Numbered from the stretch's first letter, positions 36,652 through 50,230 are shown. The stretch is 64,000 nucleotides of DNA from Rhizomys pruinosus (GCA_009823505.1 VZQC01006264.1:251502-315501); one strand, 5' to 3'. Numbers and translations are program-made. Notes: generated by a model not told the origin, from the sequence alone.

Positions 36652-39600
36652 AAGACTTTCAATTGTCAGATATTCTTCACAAGAAAAGATAGAGATTAGA
36701 CCCTAGATATGGTCACTTACAATGTATGCAGAAGCAGTGTGGAAAGAGGACAAGAACAGGGTGTGCCAAGATCTTGCATACCAGTCCTCCTAGTATCACA
36801 ATGGTCTGGCTCTTAATCACCAACGCAGAGAAGGCCAAGGGCCCTGTGTCAGGTGCTATACCATAACCAGGTGTATCAGGAGATTATGAAGGCAGGGTAA
36901 ACATAGTCTATGCTCTTCTGTGTAGCTGCTGATCAAAGATATGGGGATCAGCTTTAAAGATTTTAGACCCTACATTACCTCAACTGCCTGCAGCATCAAG
37001 TAACAGTGCCCAAGGCCTCAGGATGGCAGATCAGACCATGGGTAAGGACAAATACCAGGAAAGCAACTAATACTTCTAAGTACCCCAGAAACATTACTTC
37101 ACACTCTTGCATGACAAAGAAAAATATTTGTGGCTACTGAGCAAATGTGGTTAAGTGCACAATAAAAATGAGAAAAGTTCCAAGCATGGTAGTTACAATG
37201 CCTACTCAATCCTCAGCACTCCAGCAGGCAGAGGCAAACAGGGCATTTGACAATTTAAGGTGCCAGCTAGGGCTACACTCGAGCAAGCAAGAAAAAGAAA
37301 AGGTAGGAAGAATGAACAATCTAAAACATCCTACACTTTTGCTCTCGCATTTGTTTTCCATGCGGTGGTGTCTAGTAAAGGCCTCTCCATATTTGTCAAA
37401 AGTAATAAAGATGAGAGGTGCAAACCATGTAATTTTGTGTTCAGAATAAAGAAGTTTCCATAAGCAAGTGTTAGGTTCTTTTACATATGAGAGAATTTTC
37501 ACTCAATACAGAGACTAGGTTGTTGGTCTCTCTATATACATGTATGTATTTAATACTGGGAGTCGAACTTAAGGCCTTGTGCCTGGTTATGGCATGCGCT
37601 CATACCTACTGGCTCCGCACGAAGCCCCAATAATGGTAAAAAAAACCTTTTTAGTCTAACTTCTGGACTCAACTCAGAATGCGGGAGATAGAAAGCTTGC
37701 CATTTATGCACACATAAGAGCTATCATAAACACAGGCTATCACATGGCAGTGCTAATGACTCTGTGTCACAAGCACAGATAGGACTTGACACCACTGGCC
37801 TCAAGGGGCTTCACACACGAGATGCACAGACAAATAAATAGATGAATTATTAGTCTCTCCAGATGTTGAAGAAGTGAACACATACAGATGATAGGAACAA
37901 TGCTCATTAATTGTAGCACTTTCAACCCAGAAACAAACTGTTTAAGTTTGGGGCTTAAGAGTATAAGCTCAGTGCGTATATGCACTTAGCCTACATACAC
38001 ATACATACAGGCTGTGGAGTCTAATCCTTAAGTAAAAAAAAATATAAAACTACCAAAATATTATAAGAAAACAAATGGTACTAACAGATTACCACTTGGA
38101 AATGAGCAGGAGGACTAAAAGAAGCGAGAAACACAAGTTCTCAGACCAACTGAGCTCACTGTGGGACTCAGACCTATCTTGGGGACATATTGCAGGCTAC
38201 CAAACTGCCTTAGCACACTAGAGGAGACAAAAGGATGCAGGAGGCAGTCCATTTTTGCTATAGCCACACACTCAGACGTACACAAGTTGGCTTCCGGTAT
38301 GTCAGTACATTGCAGGGGTATGTATGGTCATAGGAGGGTCTTGAAGATTCAGCCCCACTTAGAGGGACGGTGAATGTCACTGGATAACAATGTGGTGGCT
38401 GCCTGCCCCAAACCTATTTCACCGATATGCGCCACACTGACATGCATACACGCACAGGCTGTTACCTTGCTAGCTTAACAGCGTTGCTTGGAACTTGATG
38501 GGGTGTGAATCCCCACAGCTCGCTTCTTTTCAGCTTCAATTTGGTCGTGGGAGCTCAAGCAACCCAAGCTGTGTTTGGCTGGGGAACCAATCGAGTCCCG
38601 ACAGCTGAAGTTTTTGGTCACCTGTAGGGCCACAGCCCATGCATTGCACACTCCAATTCTAGTTGATCCAACCTCAGGGTCAAGCACTATCCCCACAAGG
38701 CTACATAGAAAGGACCATATTTATTAAAGGAAGATCTTTTGTAAATATCCAAAACAAGGGCTATGGGAGTTGTAGCTCCAATGGTCAGAGCAACGTAGAT
38801 TCACGGATTCCTGGGTTCAATACTCCAAAGCACTGCTATACACTAAGGCGCACTTGGGAGGTACTAGGGCACGAGAAGAATCGTGAGTCTAAGGTCAGTC
38901 TCCCGAGCTACCTAGAGAGTTTCAGGCCCAGACTGAAATAGCATTGAACCTTGTCCACAACAAAAGACCACAGCTGGGGGTGTGGTGAGCCGAACCACGC
39001 CATTTTAATCCATCACATCGGGAGGAGGGAGTTCATCAGAGTCAAGACCAAACCCTGCTCTAATCACATTGAGTTTTCCAACAGGCCCAGCTTGGGCTTA
39101 ACAGGTAGACGCCTAGCCTAAAAAAAGACCCCAAAAAAAAAAATAAACAAAAGAAAAAAAAAAATTCCACAGAATAATCACCAATTGGCAACTACGAGAG
39201 ATAATCATTTGAGTCAATGACCACCACTCATGACTGGGTATGGTGCTCTTGCTTATGAAACCTGGTACTGCGAAACTTGCAGAGCTGCAAGTTTGCAGGC
39301 AAGCCCTGCGCTGCATAGTGAGAATTAACTATTCTATCAAATATTCAAAGAAAAAAAGAAAAGAAAAACACGAAAGAGAAGGCTTAAAATGAACAACACA
39401 ATACAAAAAACCCAAACCATTATTAATAGATTCTCAAACTAGTGAGTTTATCTTTGCAAACAGGATACTTATATTATTTCAAACTCATAAATGTTCACTA
39501 AATGAAACAACAGTAGCTACATAGAGGAGAGTCCAAAGCAGCTGCCACCTGTGACAGCTAGTCAGAATGAATAGGCACCATATCCAATTCGTGTAATCTG

Positions 39601-40753
39601 AAGGACAGACCTGTGAAGCCTAGCTTTTTTCTTTTATAATTTGGTAACTTTTTTTTTTTTTTATGGGTATGAAATGTACTGTACTCATAGTAGGTTGAGT
39701 ACACCCTGTATTAGTGTGATACGCTGCAGAAGGTCCAAAAAGTATGGTGTCGGAGATCCCGTGGCAACTGGAGTTAAGAAATAGGTATCATCAGGCCGCC
39801 ATGTGGGTAGCAGCTAATAGAAACTCAAGGTCACTTCTGTAAGAGCAGTCAGTGCTCTTAACGCACTCTATAGAAGCCATCTCTCAAGCTCCACAACATA
39901 CCTGCCTAGCTTCTTTAATAAGAATAGACACTTTCAACCAGCCACAACAACAATAAATAATGCGCGGTCCAAAGGGATTTTGTTTACAAGTGTTGCCCAA
40001 AGCATTCAAAAATTTAACTTGTGGAGGGAGAATGAACTTACTGAGAGTAAGAGTAAGTTGCTCAACATGCTCAGCAGCGTCTTCGGGTATCATCCAAACA
40101 CACACACACACACCACCACACACACATCACAACATACAGCACAACCACCGAGTTCACACACCACAAATTCCAAATTCATAAACAGAAGGACCAGGATACT
40201 ATAGAGGCCCTGTTGAAGTCCTGTCCCAAACTGACCTGAGAACATGATCCTAGGCAGCTTCTAAACAGAATACAGGGCTTTTTGTTGTTATTGTTTAATT
40301 TTATAAATAAGGTCACTTGAGAAGGCGAGGCAGACAGGTTGGTCATGCCTTATACCATCAGAGGTTGAGGCGAGCCAGGTCTACACAGTGCTAGTCAGCC
40401 GGGGTACATAGTGAGATTCTGTCGAGAACATATATAATCAATTAAAATTTAATTTTTTATAAAAAGAGCCTGGAATGGTGCTTGAAGAGGGCTCATCAGT
40501 TGATTCCCAGCATCCACCAATGGCAGCCTAACAACCATCTTACTCTCAGTTCCAGGACTCAACTGCCTCTTCTGGACTTGGTGAGAACATTGGAACAGTA
40601 CCGTCAGGTGCACTTTATGTGCAAGAGGCAAAACACATGAATACACATAAAATAAATTAAAAAAAGGGGTGGAGATAGTTTTCCCAACAGTAATTTGCTA
40701 GCATATTCAAGACCACTGAGTGTACACCACTAAATTGGGGGTGGCAGGGGGGT
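36652..40753 (+). repeat. Large direct duplication, copy B (error-rich)
   Basis: Same content as 32,671-36,404 but about 10% longer through scattered 1-5 base insertions, with some deletions. Blocks of unique sequence (about 36835-37157, 37297-37580, 39415-39580, 40204-40275) are essentially identical to copy A, while SINE and simple-repeat parts are corrupted. It looks like unpolished long-read sequence. Confidence 0.85.
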
Positions 40754-41189
40754 GATCTCAAATTATATTAAAGTAAAATATAAAAAAAACAATTACAGGG
40801 CTTGGCAAGATGGTAAGATGATAAAGGCTGCTACACAAACTCAGAAAGCAAGAATCCAATCCCTGGAAAAATGGATCCAACTCTACAAAGACCCATCCAC
40901 AACTATGCACCATAGCAATGTATACTATACCATACTTTGATTGCACAAAAATCAATGTAAGCACATAACCAGAATAAAAACAGTAAGCTGTACTGCTCGA
41001 GGTGAAAGGCATAGCCTACTTCCTCCATCCCATAACATTCAATATATCCTTGTTTTCTACCACTAATAAACTAAAAAACAAAAGAAGAGGAGGCATATTT
41101 TCACTTCGTATTAAGTCCATTTAGAACAGGTTGAGCATAATTTGGCTCTATGGTGTATCCCACCTGGAAACACATATTCCTGAAGAGAA

Positions 41190-41440
41190 ATAATTTTATT
41201 TTTTTATGATGTAATTGAATGTTACGTCTCAATTGTAAGGCTTGCTAGCAATCCAGTTGTCGTGACAACTGCCTCGAGAGGGTTACCAAGAAAGGGGTGT
41301 CCAGATTCACCGGAATCTGGAGTTAAAGACGGTTTCTCAGCTGCCATGGGGGTGCTGGGAAATCGAACCCGGGTTTCCCTGAAAAGAGCAGGGTCATGGC
41401 CAACTCTTAACCACTAAGGGGAATCACTCTCTCAGCCCCT
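41190..41440 (-). repeat. B2 SINE, corrupted
   Basis: Reverse B2 recognisable by GGAGTTAAAGACGG and AATCGAACCCGGG, with many indels. Confidence 0.75.
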
Positions 41441-41582
41441 GAAAACTAATATCTTAAAGGCTATCTAGTGGTTTGTGATGACAAAATATTTTCTGAAATA
41501 AAATCTTGATAAGTGGAACCAAGAAGGTAGAAGGGAACCTGATAATGCCGTCCAAAATTGATTTGAGTCACCGACGTCAAGG

Positions 41583-41760
41583 CTAGTCGTCCGTGGCGCA
41601 CCCCGCTTTAATCCTAGCGACTTGGGAGGCAGAGGCAAGTGGATATTTGTGAAGTTCAAGGCCAGCCTGCGGTCTACAGAGTGAGTTCCAGGGACAGCTG
41701 GGGTTACAGGGAGACCCTGTCTCAAAAAGCCGACAAAGAAAATAAAAAAAAAAAAACAAA
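41583..41760 (+). repeat. B1 SINE, corrupted
   Basis: TAATCCTAGCGACTTGGGAG and AGACCCTGTCTCAAAAAGCC with inserted bases. Confidence 0.85.
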
Positions 41761-41940
41761 AATTGATTGTCACTCTTAATAGCTCTGTGTAGCCTAGCAA
41801 CCTAGAGCTCCTAGCAGGCCCACTGTTGTAATAGCTGCTTCCTCCATTTAGTAAGCAATCAAAGCAAGCTGAAACTTAGGTTCTCAGAAGTCTGCTATCC
41901 TTATGACTGCAACTCCATTTAAACTATCGGAATTGGAGGT

Positions 41941-42190
41941 GGGCTGGAGAGATGGCCTGCGGTTAAAGAGCGCCGATCCGCTCTTGACAGAGGACCGGGT
42001 TCGATCCCCAGGCACCCACCATGGCGGCTGAAAACCTGTCTGAAACTACAATTCCAGGAGAAACTCCAGCTCCAGGGGAATCCAAGACCCTCTTCTGACC
42101 CTCCGCGGCGGTTGCACGACACGGGTGCACAGACCTACATTGCAGACAGTACTGTATTGAATACACACTTACAGACAATATAATAAAAAC
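41941..42190 (+). repeat. B2 SINE, corrupted
   Basis: GGGCTGGAGAGATGGCCTGC to CAATATAATAAAAAC. Confidence 0.88.
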
Positions 42191-42245
42191 AAAAAAAATT
42201 TAAAAAAAAAATAAACAAAAAAGAATAAAAATAATATCGATATTT

Positions 42246-42400
42246 GGCACAGGTGGGTGGCACCACGCCTTTACATCCTAAGCACTTGGGAGGTCTCGCA
42301 GGAAGGCAGGCGGAATATTTGTGAGTTCATAGGGCCAAGCCTCTGGTCTATAGAGCGAGTTCCAGGGAAGCTGGTGCATAACAAGGAAGAGCTCCTGTTC
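42246..42400 (+). repeat. B1 SINE, corrupted
   Basis: ACGCCTTTACATCCTAAGCA, GAGCGAGTTCCAGGGAAGCT. Confidence 0.75.
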
Positions 42401-42429
42401 TCAACAAAGCTCCCCTTTCCTTACATAAA

Positions 42430-44770
42430 AATCAGAGTTTAGTGGAGTGATGCACATTGGAAAGAAACAACAACACATAAAAGACTGCATCAAAGAACTG
42501 ATTGAAAACAGTGAATCTAGTGAGGTGGGAGGGTTGAGAGGGGGTACCGGGTCTTATTTACAGTTAATGTAGTTTAATTGATGTGAGTTCAACAGGTCAT
42601 CCAATTATGCCCAAACTTATGTCTACATATACTGTTTCTTTTATTTTGGAACTTAGTAAAAAGTAAAACTGTCTCATTAAACAACATAGTTTAAAAGGTT
42701 TTAATAAAAACGGTAATAAATTTAAGCTAATTGGAAATATAAATTCATTGTCATTTTGTTTTATTATCATTTGTATCACACACAACTTTGGGGTAAATTA
42801 CAAATGTTTTCTATCAATTTTTTGGTTGTATCTGTACTCTTGTAACATTTTCTCTTTTACACTGTAGGATAATTTAACTAAAGGATTAAGTCTGCTTCCC
42901 AAATAAACAATATACAGTCAATGATAAAACAGACTTGGGTAAATTTAATGAAAATGTACACCGTTGATTCCTGCCTACTATGGTATGTATAGGTTTGTGT
43001 TAACTATCGATTACTCGCATCGCTTTTTTGAGATCCATGGGTAAAAAATAAAAACCTAAGAATAAATAAAGGGGGATACAGTTAGGTAATGTTTAAACCT
43101 TTTATCAACTCTTTCAATTTAATATATGATATATATATATGGGGATTAACACCGTTCTTGCAACTGTTACGCACAGGTATACACATCCAGGGTTTATTTA
43201 TTTGAAGATGTGGAGTTAAGCATTTGCCATTGTGGGTGTACCAAGAAATAGCAGAAGAAAAGTTGGCCCATCTAAAACATCGATTCAAAAAGGAAAACAA
43301 AAGCCTTCAGACTGGCTTTATAAAACTAGGCATCTAAACATATCTCTCTGTGAATCCTATTTGTAACAACTCTGGCCTATAAATGGTGTTCCTAATGAAC
43401 TTTACCTTGTAGACACCAGGTGCGCTGACAGGAACGTTTTAAAAAATACTCGAAGGAGACTACTTACCGAACTCCTTTTCATTAGAAAAAAAAAGTAACA
43501 ACATGATGGCAATAGAAGTCATTCCCGTAACTGAATTAGAGCACTTGCACTGTTATGAGAGGTTAATCATGCGTTATACACTTGGTATATACGCTGACCT
43601 TACTTTATTATGACACTGCATACTTGGATAAGACCATATAGAACTGTTGAAGTGTTAGGGATAACATTTCACTACCAACGCCTAAATAGAAAGGATAAGC
43701 CTATATTCAGTAGACCAATAAATAGTATAAGCATCAATGTTACAGGGAGTGGTGTGTTAATAATAATGAATAATTGTAAAAAATATATAGTAAGATACGC
43801 GTAAATTGATATATTAAGTCCATTAGATGGAAATACTATATATTGATATATATACACAACACCAAATAAGTCTATATAGCCCTTTTTTAAAATATGTCTT
43901 TTATAAAGCTGTGTAATTAAGCAAATATACTTCCACATACAGAAGGCTCTAGAGTCATCAGCACATGGATTTAATTTGTTCTAAGTGAGTATATTGGGTC
44001 GGGCTAGAAGGAGTGCTAAGCCCCCCAAAAACAGGTAAAGAGGGCTGGCAGTTGTCGCGCTGAGTCTCAATGTATGGAGAACCCATTTCAAGGCCAGCCT
44101 GATCTACTAAGTAAGAGAAGGCGGCAAGGGTCCCTGCTGTGAAAGTTCGCAAAACCTAACTAAGCATGGGAAAAAGATGCTAGCTCCCTGAGAAGAAGGC
44201 CTAACCAGCTTGCAAGTTGGTACAGATATCGGGTCTCATACGAGAGGAACACTGTCAGAGAAGGGTTACCCCAGAGGCCACTAACCTCAATAAAGCAGCA
44301 AACAATAGCGTCTCCTTGAGTCAAGCCAAAGACTAGCACATCCTTGCAGCATCATAGCATACCACATATATCACCCTGAGCTTGAAAAAATAACTGTGCA
44401 TGAAATAACAAAAGTGGCAGCCCATGTTATCTGTATATTCCTCAATCTAAATTGGGGCTATCTAGCTATCTCCATTCAACACTTTGGAGGAAATAAAAAA
44501 TATCATTGCCATGAAATGCCAAGCTATAACAGTCCTTAAAATATATGTGGTTAAGGAGAGAATTGTCTAAATAAAGTCCAATGTTTTAAAAGATCCTTAT
44601 GTCATCTTTACACGAAAAAGAAACATATAAATGTTTCACTCGATTTATTACCATACTACCATCACTATCTGTGTCCTATACCACGTACTACCATTAATAA
44701 TTAACGTAACTGTTTTAAGAATGCCTGTATATCTAATTGCTTTATGCTTCATTAGTAGGATGTAAAAAGT
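42430..44770. other. AT-rich intron sequence, nothing recognised
   Basis: AT-rich sequence of doubtful base accuracy; no gene, clear repeat or exon seen. Confidence 0.4.
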
Positions 44771-44778
44771 TATTCTTG

Positions 44779-45004
44779 GGCCTAGAGAGATAGCCTAGCG
44801 GTTAAGAGTACCGACTGCTCCTTGCAGAGGATCTGGGTTCGAATCCCAGCACCCACAAGCAGCTAAGAACCGTCTGTAACTCCAATTCTAGGAGAACTCC
44901 AGTTTCCAGGATCCGACACCCTCTTCTGAACCTCCACGGCATTGCACGACCATGGGTCCCAACTTACATGCAGACGGTAGACTCATCACATACAAAAAAA
45001 AAAA
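44779..45004 (+). repeat. B2 SINE, corrupted
   Basis: GGCCTAGAGAGATAGCCTAG to poly(A). Confidence 0.88.
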
Positions 45005-45465
45005 GTTATTCCTAGATAAATTGCCAACCCATGAAAAGAAAACAGCCAGAACTGACAGAGTCCAAGACAACATCTCCAGCAGAAGAGCTAGACTGTTTTG
45101 CTTCTCGCCAACTGTGCCTTTTCTAAAGCTAGGGAACAACCTGCAGAGCAGGTTAGAATGTAAGGGCTGCAATTGGGATGAATTGTGAAAATACAATGCT
45201 TGGTATATACAAGCCCTTCCAACTGGACAAACATGGGACCTCGGGCTGTATCAGTTCACGTGGTTTTCACCGACACGAATGAGAGAGCTATTATTCATTA
45301 CTTATACCTTTATTATGTAAAAATAAAATAGAAATAAAAATAGTGAAAAAATATAAAATACAGAGTAATCAGAGCCAAGTGTGTTGTATGCTCCTGTAAT
45401 CCCAAAGTACTAACGCAGGATCTCTAGTCCCAGGGAAGCTTAGACCACAAAGTAAGACTCTATAG

Positions 45466-45700
45466 GGAGGCATGCATAGAAGGCTCTGCGGTTAACGAGG
45501 CACCGACATTCTTGACCAAGGGACCTGGAGTCGATTCCGCGAAGCACCCCCTGGCAGCTACCAGAAACGTGTATTTAATACTCCGTTTCCAGGGGGACCC
45601 GCCACACCCACTTTTGACGCTCTGCAGCAATGCACAACACGGGTGCACCAATCTACATTCTGCGAGACAGTACATCTCAATACACATATCAAAAAAACAA
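45466..45700 (+). repeat. B2 SINE, heavily corrupted
   Basis: GGTTAACGAGGCACCGACAT, then GGGTGCACCAATCTACATTC. Confidence 0.7.
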
Positions 45701-45707
45701 ATAGGGA

Positions 45708-45962
45708 GGGCTGGAGAGATAGCCTAGCGGTTTAAGAGCCACCGACGCTCTTGCCAGAGGACCCTGGGTTGTTTTCAAATCCCCAGCACCTACATGCCGG
45801 CTAAGAACCGTCCTTTTAACTCCAATTCCGGAGAACTCCACGGTTCCAGGGAATCCGAGACCCTCTTCTGACCTCCGCGGCATTGCCACGACACGGGTGC
45901 ACAGCCTGCATGGCACGAACAATACATTCATACACATACAAAAATAAAAAAAAAAAAAATTT
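45708..45962 (+). repeat. B2 SINE, corrupted
   Basis: GGGCTGGAGAGATAGCCTAG to poly(A), ending at the single N. Confidence 0.88.
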
Positions 45963-45963
45963 N
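45963..45963. other. Single ambiguous base (N) in poly(A)
   Basis: Lone N between A-rich stretches, marking a probable join between assembled pieces. Confidence 0.95.
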
Positions 45964-46080
45964 AAAAAAAAAAAAAAACAAATAAAATAAATAAAATAGT
46001 AAAAATAGAGTAAGTGTATCAGATTTTTAAGGAGATGGGAGAAGAGAAGGTAAATAGGGGAAAGACTTATAATTCGCCTA

Positions 46081-46281
<201 letters not shown>

Positions 46282-46562
46282 TCAGTTTTGAAGTCAGAAC
46301 ACAAAATGCATGCTATTTCTGAATGGTAAACACTAAGGTACCTAGATGGTCTTGGGCATGTAGCCTGGCAACCTTGAATATAGCACGTGTGCCAATCTGA
46401 TCTGTTCACTGATACTCCTATACTCACCACCTAGCATGTAAGTGCTTGATAAACACTGAGTAACTGAATGAAACCATACTCATTCATACAATTAATTTTA
46501 AGGTTCTACTGCATACAAAGATTATATTAAGCTATTCAGTGGCTATAAGAATTTCTTATGCT

Positions 46563-46801
46563 GGGCTGGAGAGATGGCCTAGCGGTTAAGAGCGCCGACT
46601 GCTCTTGCAGAGGACCTGGGTTCGATCCCCAGCACCCACATGGCAGCTGAGAACCGTCTGTAACTCCAATTCCAGGAGAACTCCAGTTCCAGGGGAATCT
46701 GATGCCTTCTTCTGACCTCCAGTGCATTGCACGACACGGGTGCACAGACCTACATGCAGACAGTACATTCGTACACATAAATAAATAAAATTAAAAAAAA
46801 A
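46563..46801 (+). repeat. B2 SINE with 16-bp target-site duplication
   Basis: Flanked by AAGAATTTCTTATGCT at 46547-46562 and 46802-46817. Confidence 0.96.
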
Positions 46802-46988
46802 AAGAATTTCTTATGCTAAAGAAACTCTGAGAGTAATATGAATAAAAGACAAAGTAAAAAATACTTTGATCCTTTCAGCTAGAAAGAAGTCTCAAGTTAA
46901 AACTGACAAAAAGAAGAAACACTCTGACCCAGACAGGAAAAACTGTTAGTAGGGAGCCTGGTTACATAGGAGGTAAAACGGAATCTGG

Positions 46989-47160
46989 GCTGGGCGTGGT
47001 GGCGCATGCCTTTAATCCTAACACTTAGGACACAGAGGCAGGCAGATCTCTGTGAGTTCCAGGCCAGCTGGAGCTATAGAGAGACCCTGTCTCAAAAACA
47101 CCAGAAAAAAACCCAAAAAACAAACAAAAAAACCACCACCAACAACAAAACCTCCACAAA
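46989..47160 (+). repeat. B1 SINE
   Basis: GCTGGGCGTGGTGGCGCATG to a CAAACAAAAAAACCACC tail. Confidence 0.9.
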
Positions 47161-47261
47161 AACAGAATCTGGGAGGTTGAGGCAGATGACCAATTAAAAA
47201 GGTTAGACCACTAGGCAGGCTAACCAGCAGCAAAGCACTCCCAATTTAGAAAAGCAGACTT

Positions 47262-47499
47262 GGGGGACTGGAGAGATGGCCTAGCGGTTACAAGTGCCGA
47301 ATGCTCTTGCAGAGGACCCAGGTTTGATCCCCAGCACCCACATGGTGGCTGAGAACCATCTTTGACTCCAGTCCCAGGGGAATCCGATGCCCTCTTCTGA
47401 CCTCCACAGCATTGCATGACACGGGTGCACAAACCGACATGCAGACAGTACATTCATACACGTACAAAATAAATAAAATTAAAAAAATATTAAAAAAAA
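47262..47499 (+). repeat. B2 SINE with 12-bp target-site duplication
   Basis: Flanked by GAAAAGCAGACT (from 47249, and 47500-47511). Confidence 0.94.
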
Positions 47500-47629
47500 G
47501 AAAAGCAGACTAGGAATACAGACTTGGAATACATGGAAAGAAGCCACAAAGTTTTCCAGCATGAGACTCAACACTACATTACTAAAAATGGCAGACAGTA
47601 AAGTATTATTTTAAGTGTTTTGTGTTAAT

Positions 47630-47860
47630 TTAAAACTTTTTTTGTGTGTGTGTATGCCTATAGAGGCCAGAAGAGATGCTGGATCCCTTAAAAGCCGGGT
47701 GTGGTGGCACATGCCTTTAATACTAGCACTCAAGAGGCAGAGGCAGGTGGATCTCCTGAGTTCAAGCCCCAGCTTGATCTACATTAGTAAGCTCCAGGCC
47801 AGCTGGGACTGAAAGGGTACCCTGTCTCAAAAAGACCAAGAGAGAGACAGAGACAGAGAC

Positions 47861-47901
<41 letters not shown>

Positions 47902-48040
47902 CTGACTAGATCCCTTAGAGCTGGAGTTACAGGCAGTTGTAAGCCACCTGATATAGGTATGAGGAACTGATGCACTCAGCTCCTCTAGGGGCTGGAGGAA
48001 TAGCACATGCTCTTAACCACTGAGCCACCTCTGAAGCCCT
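47630..48040 (-). repeat. Old B2 SINE interrupted by B1
   Basis: Reverse B2 in two parts, about 47630-47690 and 47918-48040. Confidence 0.8.
47691..47908 (+). repeat. B1 SINE with (GA)n tail nested in B2
   Basis: B1 whose tail became a GA microsatellite (about 47839-47899), flanked by GATCCCTTA at 47682-47690 and 47909-47917. Confidence 0.9.
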
Positions 48041-48189
48041 AAACTAAGTATCTTGCACATTCTGCTAGGAAAAATAACAATAAAACATTGATCCAGTAGA
48101 CAATGTTACAAAGGATGAAGATATACAGTTTACCAGAAACCATATACAACAAATTTAAATACTTGAAACTCTAAACCATGGTAGATTTG

Positions 48190-48437
48190 GTATTTTTTTT
48201 TACTTTGTTTTTATTTGGTTTTATTTTATTTTACTTTATTTTATTTTATTTTATTTTGCATATCAGTGTTTTGCCTACACGTGTGCCTGGTGTCCAAAAA
48301 GGCCAGAAGAGGATGCTAGATCCCTGAAACTGGAGTTATAGATTGTGGTAACCTGCCATGTATGTCCTGGGAATCCAATCCAGGTCTTCTGTAAGAGCAG
48401 CCAGTGTTCTTAACTGATGAACCATCTCTCTAGCTCC
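48190..48437 (-). repeat. Old B2 SINE with (TTTTA)n tail
   Basis: Reverse B2; TTTTA pentamers at about 48218-48257. Confidence 0.82.
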
Positions 48438-49001
48438 TCTAAACCATTATTATCTTTAAGACCATAAATTACATTTAGTGACACTGTACAATCAGCAACA
48501 GCAAGTGTGTTGACTCACTTGGTCAGGAAAGCAGGGCATGGATCTTACACTGCTGAGAAGTACACACTTAGGCTCTCTACCACTGCTGAGAAGTACACAC
48601 AGGCTCTTTACAGAGGACAACTTCACATCCTCTATCAAAATAATGCATGCACATATTTGACCCAGCAATTCCACCTTATGTAATTTATCTTATTTTCTCA
48701 TGTATACAAAACTACATATATACCAGAACACTTCTACAGCAAATGGAGAAAGCCACTGATAAGCCAGATACATGTGCAGGGGCACACATACCCATGAAAT
48801 GATGAAAGTACAATGCAGGGTGGGAGTACAGGTAAGGGATGGAGACCACGGTGGGGGAAACAGGATATGAAATAAGCAAGCAAGGCAGGATAGGGAACAT
48901 CCCTCTCTGAAGCCCTTAAGGACCTGTAGGCATCAGAAAAGCAACTGAGAGCAGAGCTAAGGCCAGAGATCTGAGTTGAAGACACAAGTAAATGCATCTT
49001 G
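48438..49001. other. PRPF6: PRPF6 intron, unique part
   Basis: Contains a 20-nt direct repeat CACTGCTGAGAAGTACACAC at 48548-48567 and 48581-48600. Nothing else recognised. Confidence 0.5.
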
Positions 49002-49247
49002 GGCCTGGAGAGATGGCCTAGTGGTTAAGAGCACCGACTGCTCTTGCAGAGGACCTGGGTTCGATCCCCAGCACCCACATGGCGGCTGAGAACCGTCTGA
49101 AACTCCAATTCCAGGAGAACTCCAGTTCCAGGGGAATCCGACACCCTCTTCTGACCTCCACGGCATTGCATGACACGGGTGCACAGACCTGCATGCAGAC
49201 AGTACATTCATACACATAGAGAAAAATAATTTAAAAAATATATTTAA
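49002..49247 (+). repeat. B2 SINE with 18-bp target-site duplication
   Basis: Flanked by ACAAGTAAATGCATCTTG at 48984-49001 and 49248-49265. Confidence 0.96.
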
Positions 49248-49265
49248 ACAAGTAAATGCATCTTG

Positions 49266-50008
49266 AGAAGGGCAGCAATAGAGTGAGGACCCCAGACCCT
49301 GACCCACTGGGCTATATCCACAGTATGGGCATAGGTGTCTATTCCAGATGATAAGAAGGATCTGGGGGTTTTAATCAGGCATGCTGAGACTAAGGAAACA
49401 TCAGGAGGTACTGTTGTATGCTGGGCAGGAATGGGTAATCTGCTCCAAGAGAGCAACAGTCACCCATGTCCAACTGGTCCTGGATTATGTGAAGGTAGAT
49501 CTAATCTCTTTGTGGATGGACTATGAGAGGAATCTGCAATGCCTCCTGAGGAATGAACTGGGTGTTGTCCAAAGATAACACTGAGGGAACAAGGCAGTTT
49601 TGTGAGTGTTTTGGAGATGCCAGGTAACCAAGTAGCAGTGCCTTCATATGTGCCACAGAGCAGAGCAGCCAGTACATACCTTCAGGGCTGTGGGAAGAGC
49701 CCAGGACTCCTGGGATCTAAATAATACTCCACCTAATGGACAAAGTCTAGGAAAAGTCCTAAAGACCTAACTGCCAGTGTTTACTTAGGAATTTAGAAAA
49801 GGAAAAGAAAAAGCAAAAGGAAAGGAAAATCAGCAAAGGGAACAAAAGAGATCAGCAAGACAGGAAAACCCAAGAGTAAGAGAGGTAGTACACAAGTGTC
49901 TATGGAAGAAAGACACCTGGACTTGATGAGTGACATTTCTAAGGATTTCAGTAGTGTGCTGGGATCAAAGCCTCACTACAGTGAATTATAGAAAGAATAG
50001 GAAACAAG
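49266..50008. other. PRPF6: PRPF6 intron, unique part
   Basis: No supported feature. Confidence 0.4.
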
Positions 50009-50230
50009 GAGCTGGAGAGATGGCTCAGCAGGTAAAAGCAATGGCTGCTTTGTAGAAGACCCAGTTCAATACCCAGCATCCACATGGTGACTAACAACTA
50101 TTCACAACTCCGGTTCCAGGGGAATCCAACACTCTCTTCTGACCTCTGGGGCAGGCATTGTATGGCATGGGTGCACTTACATACATGCAGGGAATACACT
50201 TATAAACATAATAATTAATTAAAAAAAAAA
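50009..50230 (+). repeat. B2 SINE, diverged
   Basis: GAGCTGGAGAGATGGCTCAG to an AATTAATTAAAA tail. Confidence 0.9.

Larger units (their letters stand above)
40754..46040. other. PRPF6: Low-quality intron sequence with indel-riddled SINEs
   Basis: Part of the PRPF6 intron. B1 and B2 copies here carry many random 1-2 base insertions unlike natural SINE divergence elsewhere in the window. No coding exon is expected, since exons on either side join directly. Confidence 0.7.

Noticed and set aside
32671..40753. Recent biological tandem duplication inside PRPF6
   Set aside because: The pattern of identical unique blocks with error-rich repeats fits unpolished long-read fill better than evolution; kept as an artefact hypothesis.
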